NCBI GenBank assembly: GCA_017889845.1
Contig: JAGGAJ010000045.1
Location: forward strand, 1-11,113
Reading direction: 5' to 3'
Length of the DNA stretch: 11,113 nucleotides
Source: Deltaproteobacteria bacterium
GTDB lineage: Bacteria; Desulfobacterota; Deferrimicrobia; Deferrimicrobiales; Deferrimicrobiaceae
Of this stretch, positions 1-5,068 are shown piece by piece. The notes beneath the pieces were generated by a model. It had not been told where the DNA came from. It saw only the letters and a list, made by a program, of their open reading frames with translations, and did no database searches. Position numbers and translations under genes: made by a program. Position 1 is the stretch's first letter. Every line of letters starts with the position of its first letter.

Positions 1-699
1 TTACGCGCCCAGGATGAAAGACGCCAGGATATCGACGAACCGCCAGATTACACCAGCGGGGCCGAACATGAGAAGCAGGAGAACGAGGAGGGTGCCGTAC
101 CGCTCCACCGAGGCCAGGGCCATGGAGGCGCGGGGAGGGAGAAGTCCCACGGCGATCCGCCCGCCGTCCAGGGGCGGGATCGGGATCAGGTTGAAGAGGG
201 CCAGCAGGCAGTTGAACTGCACGGAGACCACGCACATCAGGCTCAAGGGGACGGTCACCATCCGGGCCGGGGTGTCCGCCGTGGGGCCGCCGCCGTGCAT
301 CATCGTCTCGATCATCAGGGCGGGGTCGAAGGCGATCAGCGCCCGGAAGATCAGGCCGGAGAGGAGGGCCAGCCCCAGGTTGGTCACGACCCCGGCGGCG
401 GCCACATAGATCGGGTCGCGCTTCTGGTCGTGGAGGAGCCGGAAGTTGACCGGCACCGGACGGGCCCACCCGAAGACCACCCCGGTGTTCAGGAGGATCA
501 TCATGGCGGGGAGGAGGATCGTCCCGAACGGGTCGATGTGGGGGATGGGGTTGAGGGTCACCCGCCCCAGCATCTTCGCCGTGGGGTCCCCTTTGCGGAA
601 CGCCACGTAGCCGTGTGCTGCCTCGTGGAAGGTGATCGCCAGGACCACCGGGACCGCATAGATGGACAATTTGTGCAGGAATTGCTGGATGTCGGGCAA
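1..699 (-). CDS. M50-family site-2 protease (rhomboid-independent, PDZ-less short form)
   Basis: This is a 232-residue integral membrane zinc metalloprotease of the M50/site-2 protease family. The sequence shows HEAAH at residues 25-29 (zinc ligands H25 and H29, catalytic E26) in the first hydrophobic segment. A PHIDPFGT-type loop follows near 53-60. Hydrophobic segments lie at about 57-75, 97-120, 146-172 and 202-229. NLIPIPPLDGG at 170-180 carries the third ligand, D178. There is no PDZ domain and the length fits the short soluble-domain-free subgroup. The family cleaves substrates within membranes; the substrate here is unknown. The start is a TTG at 699. It is the only sensible one, because an in-frame stop lies at 733-735 and the first internal ATG (M43) falls after the active site. 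AGAGAGG precedes it by 8 bases. It is separated from the nucleotidyltransferase gene by the repeat-bearing gap, so it may have its own transcription start. The stop codon occupies bases 1-3, so the gene is complete. Confidence 0.93.
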   Translation of the reverse strand: MPDIQQFLHKLSIYAVPVVLAITFHEAAHGYVAFRKGDPTAKMLGRVTLNPIPHIDPFGTILLPAMMILLNTGVVFGWARPVPVNFRLLHDQKRDPIYVAAAGVVTNLGLALLSGLIFRALIAFDPALMIETMMHGGGPTADTPARMVTVPLSLMCVVSVQFNCLLALFNLIPIPPLDGGRIAVGLLPPRASMALASVERYGTLLVLLLLMFGPAGVIWRFVDILASFILGA

Positions 700-707
700 A
701 CGGGTAT

Positions 708-714
708 CCTCTCT
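708..714 (-). promoter_or_regulatory. Ribosome binding site fixing the TTG start of the site-2 protease
   Basis: AGAGAGG lies 8 bases before the TTG at 699. It supports the non-ATG start, which the HEAAH position and the upstream in-frame stop at 733-735 also require. Confidence 0.6.
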
Positions 715-738
715 GTTCGGGAAATTTTGATTTTACCA

Positions 739-759
739 CTTACAAACCGGGACGTAGCT
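739..759 (-). repeat. Inverted copy C of the 21-base repeat
   Basis: Read on the minus strand this is AGCTACGTCCCGG followed by TTTGTAAG. It matches copies A and B at 20 of 21 positions; the mismatch is an A/T change at base 14. It can pair with copy A across an 89-base loop. Confidence 0.85.
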
Positions 760-795
760 AGCGACTTACAATGAACTTACCCGGCCAGTGTCCGT

Positions 796-815
796 CGCCC
801 TTCCCGGGGATGGCG
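796..815. repeat. Imperfect GC-rich palindrome inside the repeat element
   Basis: The two halves meet at CCC/GGG (805/806). Ten positions face each other, with one mismatch (800/811) and one G-T wobble (802/809). RNA from either strand could form a short hairpin. No run of T follows on the minus strand, so it does not look like an intrinsic terminator for the upstream gene. Confidence 0.5.
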
Positions 816-848
816 CAGAAGCCGGAAGTGGAATAATTGTAGGTTCCC

Positions 849-869
849 AGCTACGTCCCGGATTGTAAG
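849..869 (+). repeat. Direct copy A of the 21-base repeat
   Basis: The sequence AGCTACGTCCCGG plus ATTGTAAG is identical over 21 bases to copy B, which starts 26 bases further on. The flanking bases on both sides differ, so the identity ends sharply at the repeat boundaries. Confidence 0.9.
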
Positions 870-874
870 TTTGT

Positions 875-895
875 AGCTACGTCCCGGATTGTAAG
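875..895 (+). repeat. Direct copy B of the 21-base repeat, overlapping the end of the nucleotidyltransferase gene
   Basis: It is identical to copy A. Bases 877-894 are also the last five codons (LQSGT) and the TAG stop of the minus-strand gene at 877-3519. The repeat therefore supplies the present C-terminus of that protein. Confidence 0.9.
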
Positions 896-3519
896 GGGAA
901 GCGGGAGAGGACGTAGTCGATCTCCTCGGCCTTGCTGCGGAGTTCGCCGGCGAATTTGCGCTCGAGGATGGCGTCGAAGATCTCCTTGAACATCGGCCCG
1001 GAGGGGTATCCCAGCGAAAGGAGATCCTGCCCTTTCACCTGCGGCCTAACGTTCTTCAGCTGCGTGAAATAGAGGGAAATATATCTTTTAATATCGGGGT
1101 GTTTTGTCCTGGCCATAAGGTAAAGGATGACCTCGTTGGCCAGCGGCGACAGCGTGTCGTGAATCACCTTCCGGGAGATCGACGGCGAGGACAGGAGCCG
1201 ATAGACCGCGCCGGTCCCCTCGTCCTTGGCCTCCCGCACCCACTCGCGCAGCCGGGCCCGGACCCCGAGGTCCCGCGCAAGGCGCTTCGCCTCCTCCGCG
1301 GGAAGCGGGTCGAGGAGAGACAGGAACAGGACCCCCCACTTCTCCAACTTCTCGTCGAGGTAGAGCAGGGAAAACCAGACCAGCACCTCCCCCGTCTCCC
1401 CGAGGAGCTCCAGCTGCGGGCGGTCCAGGGTCAGTGCCGGGTGGATGGAGGGACCCAGCCCGAGCTCGCCCACGCGGCGCAGGATGGCCACCGGGTCCTC
1501 CTCCTGGAGGATCAGCTCCAGGTCGGCGTACAGGCGGGGCTTGGGCAGTTTCCCCACCAGGTCCAGCCGGACGGCGTTGCGGATGAGGTTGAGCGTGTGC
1601 CGGGAGATCGTGAACCCGAACCGCCGCTCGAACCGCATCGCCCGCAGGATGCGCGTGGGATCCTCCACGAACGACAGGGAGTGGAGCACCCGGATGACCT
1701 TCTCCTTGATGTCCCGCTGGGCGCCGAAGAAGTCGATCAGCTCCCCGAACCCCTCGGGGGAAAGGCGCACCGCCAGGGTGTTGATGGTGAAGTCGCGCCG
1801 GTACATGTCCTGCTTGAGGCTGCTGTACTCCACCGTGGGGAGGGCCGCCGGCTCGAGGTAATACTCCACCCGGGCGGTGGCCACGTCGACCTTGAATCCG
1901 TCCGGGAATACGAGCACCGCGGTGCCGAACTTGTGGTGCGGACGGACGCGCGCGCCCTGCGAGCCCCCGAACGCCTCCGCGAAGGCGATCCCGTCCCCCT
2001 CCACCACCATGTCGACGTCGAGGTTCTCGCCCCGCATCACGAGGTCCCGGACGAAGCCGCCCACCGCGTACACCCGCATGTCCAGCCGGCGGGCCGTCTC
2101 GCCCGCCGCGCGCAGGACCTCCATCACGCGCCGCGGCAGACGCTCCCGCATCAGCTGCGTCAGGTTCTTGGGGCGCGCCATCGTCCCCTCCGCCGGCACG
2201 TCCTCCTCCGTGTCGGGATGCTCCACGTCCCGCACGTCGTAGAGGAACCGCAGCAGCCCGGTGCGGGTGATGATGCCCAGCAATTCCCTCCCCCGGATCA
2301 CCGGGACCAGCCGCTGGTTCTTCCCGATGATCACCTCCTGGAGCCGCTCGATGTCGGCCTCCGGGGTCACCTTGTCGAAGTCGGTATTCATGTACTCGCC
2401 CGCCGTCTCCTCCCCCAGGCCGTGGTACACCGCCTTCTCCACCACCTGCCGGGTGATGATCCCCGCCACCTCGCCGTCGCGCATGACCGGTACGGCGTTG
2501 ATGTTGGAGCGGGCCAGCATGCGGTACACGTCGTACACGGTGCTCTCCGCCGACGCGGTGCGGGGAGGCGACACCATCAGTTCCGCCGCCGTCCGGCGCG
2601 GGATCACCTTCTCCGCCAGCACCCGCAGGATCCGCTCTCTCGCCTGGAAGATGGTGGCGTCCTTCATGGTCGCCGAGGCGGCGTACGGGTGCCCGCCGCC
2701 GCCGAATTCCCGCATCACGGCCCCCGCGTCCACCTCCGGCTTGCGGCTCCGCCCCACCAGCACCACCCGGTCCCCCATCTGGCAGGCGACGAAGAGGACG
2801 TTGACCCCCTCCATGTCCCGAAGCTTGTGGACGAGCAGCGCGAGGTCCCCCACGTACTCCTCGCGGCGCGCCTCGGCGATCACCACCTCCACGCCGTGGA
2901 CCGTGTAGGTGCGCGACCCGTGGATCAGGTCGTAGAGGAGGGAGATCTGGGCGGACGTCAGGTCCCTGGCGAGGATGTCCGAGACCAGGGCCAGCTTCGC
3001 CCCGCAGGAGAGCAGGTGCGCGGCGGCGAGGTAGTCCTCCACCGTGGTGGAGGGGAAGGAGAGCGACCCCGTGTCCTCGTAGATCCCCAGCATCATCACC
3101 GTGGCCTCGTCCGGCGTGATGGGGATTCCCCGCTCCTTGAGGATCTGCACGAGGATCGTCGTGGTGGAGCCGACCGCCCGGATGACCTCGACGTCCCCTT
3201 TCATGTCCGATGCCTCGTCCGGGTGGTGGTCGTAGATGTGCAGCTCAACGCCGGGCCGCCCGACGAGTTCGCCAAAGAGGCCGATGCGGGTACTGTTGCG
3301 GATGTCGACCAGGATCAGGCGCCGGACCTTGTCCAGGTCGATCTCGCGCGGCTTGCGCATGGGGAGGGTGTAGAAGGCGGACTGGATGAGAAACCCCTTC
3401 ACCGACTCCTCCTGCGATCCGGGGAGGACGGTGACCGCGTCCGGGTACAGCTTGTGCGCCGCCAGCATCGACGCGACGGTGTCGAAGTCGGCGTTCACGT
3501 GGGTGGTGATGACGTCCAC
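877..3519 (-). CDS. DHH phosphoesterase / twin CBS / tRNA nucleotidyltransferase fusion (A-adding or CCA-adding type)
   Basis: This 880-residue three-part protein should add nucleotides to tRNA 3' ends. The DHH phosphoesterase part spans about 1-300, with H7, D11 and D13 (HVNADFD), D72, D97-H98-H99, D149 (YEDTG) and the DHHA1-type FGGGGHPYAAS at 272-282. All expected metal-binding residues seem present. Two CBS domains follow at about 312-360 and 374-427 and may bind adenine nucleotides. The class II nucleotidyltransferase/poly(A)-polymerase head starts near 480, with GGFVRD at 487-492, the catalytic D501-x-D503, RRDFTINTLA at 574-583 and EDPTR at 619-623; a helical body follows. In Geobacter- and Aquifex-like bacteria, proteins of this architecture are linked to A-adding activity, with a separate CC-adding enzyme elsewhere. 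Sequence alone does not settle the specificity. The start is a GTG at 3519, directly before the conserved VITTHVNADFD motif. A GGAG lies only 2 bases upstream, which is unusually close. It follows xerD by 44 bases. The last residues come from a repeat. Confidence 0.94.
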   Translation of the reverse strand: MDVITTHVNADFDTVASMLAAHKLYPDAVTVLPGSQEESVKGFLIQSAFYTLPMRKPREIDLDKVRRLILVDIRNSTRIGLFGELVGRPGVELHIYDHHPDEASDMKGDVEVIRAVGSTTTILVQILKERGIPITPDEATVMMLGIYEDTGSLSFPSTTVEDYLAAAHLLSCGAKLALVSDILARDLTSAQISLLYDLIHGSRTYTVHGVEVVIAEARREEYVGDLALLVHKLRDMEGVNVLFVACQMGDRVVLVGRSRKPEVDAGAVMREFGGGGHPYAASATMKDATIFQARERILRVLAEKVIPRRTAAELMVSPPRTASAESTVYDVYRMLARSNINAVPVMRDGEVAGIITRQVVEKAVYHGLGEETAGEYMNTDFDKVTPEADIERLQEVIIGKNQRLVPVIRGRELLGIITRTGLLRFLYDVRDVEHPDTEEDVPAEGTMARPKNLTQLMRERLPRRVMEVLRAAGETARRLDMRVYAVGGFVRDLVMRGENLDVDMVVEGDGIAFAEAFGGSQGARVRPHHKFGTAVLVFPDGFKVDVATARVEYYLEPAALPTVEYSSLKQDMYRRDFTINTLAVRLSPEGFGELIDFFGAQRDIKEKVIRVLHSLSFVEDPTRILRAMRFERRFGFTISRHTLNLIRNAVRLDLVGKLPKPRLYADLELILQEEDPVAILRRVGELGLGPSIHPALTLDRPQLELLGETGEVLVWFSLLYLDEKLEKWGVLFLSLLDPLPAEEAKRLARDLGVRARLREWVREAKDEGTGAVYRLLSSPSISRKVIHDTLSPLANEVILYLMARTKHPDIKRYISLYFTQLKNVRPQVKGQDLLSLGYPSGPMFKEIFDAILERKFAGELRSKAEEIDYVLSRFPLQSGT

Positions 3520-3563
3520 GACTCCATCTTACGGGAACGGCCCGGAAAAAGCCTGGTTCAGGG

Positions 3564-4499
3564 TCAGCCGCGGGGGTGGTGTTTCCGGTGGATGTCCCGC
3601 AGCCGCTCGGCGGTCACGTGGGTGTAGATCTGGGTGGTGGCGATGTCCGCGTGCCCGAGCATGGCCTGGACCGCGCGCAGATCGGCTCCGCCGGCGAGAA
3701 GGTGGCCCGCGAAGGAGTGGCGCAGCGTGTGGGGGGAGATCCGCTCGTCGATCCCGGCGATGAGTGCCCAGTGACGGATCCGGTTCCACAGGGTCTGGCG
3801 GGTGATCGACTTCCCGCGCTTCGACAGGAACAGCGCGCTGGACACCCTTTTCTTCAGGAACGCCGGGCGGGCCCCGGCAAGATAGGTGGCGAGGTCCTCG
3901 AGGGCGCGGTCGGCCACGGGGACCACCCGTTCCTTGGCCCCCTTCCCGAGCACGCGCAGGAAGCCGGCGTCCCGGTCCACGTTCTCCATGCGCAGGGTGA
4001 CGAGTTCCGATGCGCGCAGCCCGGAGGCGTACATCAGCATGAGCATCGCCCGGTCCCGGGCCCCCTCGAGGGTGCGGTCGGGGGCGTCAAGGAGACGCGC
4101 CACCTGGGTGACGGTGAGGTACTTCGGCAGCGGCCGGCCGATCCTCGGGGCCCGGACCTCCGCGACCGGATTCCCCTGCACCGCCCCTTCCCGGGCAAGG
4201 AACCGGTAGAAGGATCGCAGGGAGGAGACGTTCCGGGCCGCGCTGCGGGCAGCCATGCCCCGCTTCCGGCCCCCTCCCTTTTCCGTTCCCCCCTTCCCCG
4301 CTGGAACCTCCTCCCGGAGGTGGACGAGGTACTTCAGCAGGTGGGTGCGGCCGAAATCGTTCACGCCGATCCCCTCGCGCGAAAGGAAACCGGCGAAGCG
4401 CCGGATGTCGCCGGTGTACGCCGACACGGTGTGCGGCGAGAGGCGCCGCTCCGTCCGCAGGTGGCGGAGGAACTCGTCGACGAGGGCGCCGGTGTCCAT
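3564..4499 (-). CDS. xerD: Site-specific tyrosine recombinase XerD
   Basis: This 311-residue cytoplasmic tyrosine recombinase, with XerC, should resolve chromosome dimers at dif near the division septum. The N-terminal SAM-like DNA-binding domain spans about 1-105 (RRLSPHTVSAY at 18-28). The catalytic domain follows, with R162 (SGLRASEL), K186 (GKGAKER), H257 and R260 (SPHTLRH), H283 (LGHADIATTQ) and nucleophile Y292 (IYTHV); the set is complete. The ending TAERLRDIHRKHHPRG closely matches E. coli XerD rather than XerC. Compared with E. coli XerD as I recall it, there is an extra Gly/Lys/Arg-rich stretch of about 14 residues at 67-81, between two helices of the N-terminal domain. The ATG at 4499 has an ideal AGGAG 7 bases upstream, whose first A belongs to the preceding gene's stop codon. 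Its place among housekeeping genes argues against a phage or integron integrase. Confidence 0.95.
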   Translation of the reverse strand: MDTGALVDEFLRHLRTERRLSPHTVSAYTGDIRRFAGFLSREGIGVNDFGRTHLLKYLVHLREEVPAGKGGTEKGGGRKRGMAARSAARNVSSLRSFYRFLAREGAVQGNPVAEVRAPRIGRPLPKYLTVTQVARLLDAPDRTLEGARDRAMLMLMYASGLRASELVTLRMENVDRDAGFLRVLGKGAKERVVPVADRALEDLATYLAGARPAFLKKRVSSALFLSKRGKSITRQTLWNRIRHWALIAGIDERISPHTLRHSFAGHLLAGGADLRAVQAMLGHADIATTQIYTHVTAERLRDIHRKHHPRG

Positions 4500-4503
4500 C
4501 GAT

Positions 4504-4511
4504 CCTCTCCT
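4504..4511 (-). promoter_or_regulatory. Ribosome binding site of xerD abutting the upstream stop codon
   Basis: AGGAGAGG begins with the final A of the metallophosphoesterase TGA stop. Its AGGAG core is 7 bases from the xerD ATG. This arrangement favours re-initiation by ribosomes that finish the upstream gene. Confidence 0.75.
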
Positions 4512-5056
4512 CACATCCTGCGGGAGTCGCCCGGGGAACGGGCGGAGGCTGGGGACGGCGACGCCTCGGCCACCGGGAGCTCCAGAATGCGCGGCTCCAT
4601 CGTATCGAGGTCCACGATCGCACAGGTGTGTTTCCCCCGCAGGAATCCGCACGACTCCCCGGGGTTCAGGACCAGGGCCTTCCCCACGCGCATCGTCAGG
4701 GGACGGTGGGTGTGGCCGAACAGGACCAGGTCGAACCGCCCCCGCCCCGAAAGCTCCGGCTGAAGTTCCTCGAAGGTGTGCGCCATCAGAACCTTGCGCC
4801 CCGCCACCTCCTCGATGCGGGGGCCCTGCCGGAACGCTCCGCCGGTGGCTTCCTGGAGGCCGCCGCGGTCGTAGTCGTTGTTGCCGAACACCGCCAGGAA
4901 CGGGATGCCGGTCTCCCGGTACCCGGCGAGGACGGACGGCGTGCAGACGTCCCCCAGGTGGAGGATGACCCCCACGCCTTCCGCGCGGAACCGTTCGAGG
5001 GCCGAAGCGACCGCCGCCGCGTTGTCGTGGGAGTCGGATAGGATCCCCGCCTTCAT
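4511..5056 (-). CDS. YfcE/MJ0936-family metallophosphoesterase
   Basis: This 181-residue calcineurin-like phosphoesterase belongs to the small bacterial/archaeal YfcE-MJ0936 group, whose characterised members cleave phosphodiesters using two metal ions. The motif set is visible in order: D8-x-H10 (SDSHDN), G35-D36 (HLGDV), G58-N59-N60-D61, H93 (MAHT), and G114-H115-T116-H117, followed by NPG at 131-133. No signal peptide or membrane segment is seen, so it is cytoplasmic. The last 20 residues or so (Ala/Ser/Pro/Arg-rich) lie past the fold and look disordered. The true substrate is unknown. The ATG at 5056 comes 12 bases after the glnD stop, with only a weak GAGCGG in front; translation probably depends on coupling to glnD. 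It sits between glnD and xerD with no obvious functional tie to either. Confidence 0.93.
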   Translation of the reverse strand: MKAGILSDSHDNAAAVASALERFRAEGVGVILHLGDVCTPSVLAGYRETGIPFLAVFGNNDYDRGGLQEATGGAFRQGPRIEEVAGRKVLMAHTFEELQPELSGRGRFDLVLFGHTHRPLTMRVGKALVLNPGESCGFLRGKHTCAIVDLDTMEPRILELPVAEASPSPASARSPGDSRRM

Positions 5057-5068
5057 GGGGGCCGCTCG

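Larger units (their letters stand above)
739..895. repeat. Short composite repeat element with inverted ends (MITE-like or REP-like)
   Basis: This 157-base stretch is bounded by inverted copies of a 21-base sequence: 739-759 on the minus strand and 875-895 on the plus strand, with an additional direct copy at 849-869. Local base composition is much more AT-rich at its borders (721-746, 831-840) than in the flanking genes. A smaller palindrome sits in the middle. There is no coding capacity. Ends in inverted orientation around a non-coding core are typical of non-autonomous elements mobilised in trans. The GTAG tetranucleotides at 839-842 and 873-876 resemble the GTAG that precedes REP hairpins handled by Y1 (RAYT) transposases. 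Family assignment is inference; alternatives are a regulatory-protein binding array or an mRNA-stabilising stem. Confidence 0.5.

Noticed and set aside
730..735. A TAAAAT -10-like box upstream of the protease gene
   Set aside because: No acceptable -35 lies about 17 bases upstream, and the AT-rich patch makes such a match likely by chance.
796..815. An intrinsic terminator after the nucleotidyltransferase gene
   Set aside because: The hairpin is short and imperfect and is not followed by a T run on the minus strand.
739..895. A CRISPR array or a dif-type recombination site next to xerD
   Set aside because: There are only three copies, one inverted, with 5-base or 89-base gaps instead of uniform spacers. 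No dif-like sequence with two 11-base arms around 6 bases is recognisable, and xerD is separated from the gap by another gene.
3520..3563. A promoter in the 44-base gap before the nucleotidyltransferase fusion
   Set aside because: No -35/-10 pair is recognisable. The gap is GC-rich apart from a short T/A run, so nothing specific can be claimed.
1099..3627. An 842-residue open frame on the plus strand opposite the nucleotidyltransferase fusion
   Set aside because: It is dominated by His, Arg, Pro, Asp, Val and Gly with no recognisable domain. This is typical of the antisense of a GC-rich gene whose third codon positions are G/C. The minus-strand gene has complete domain motifs.
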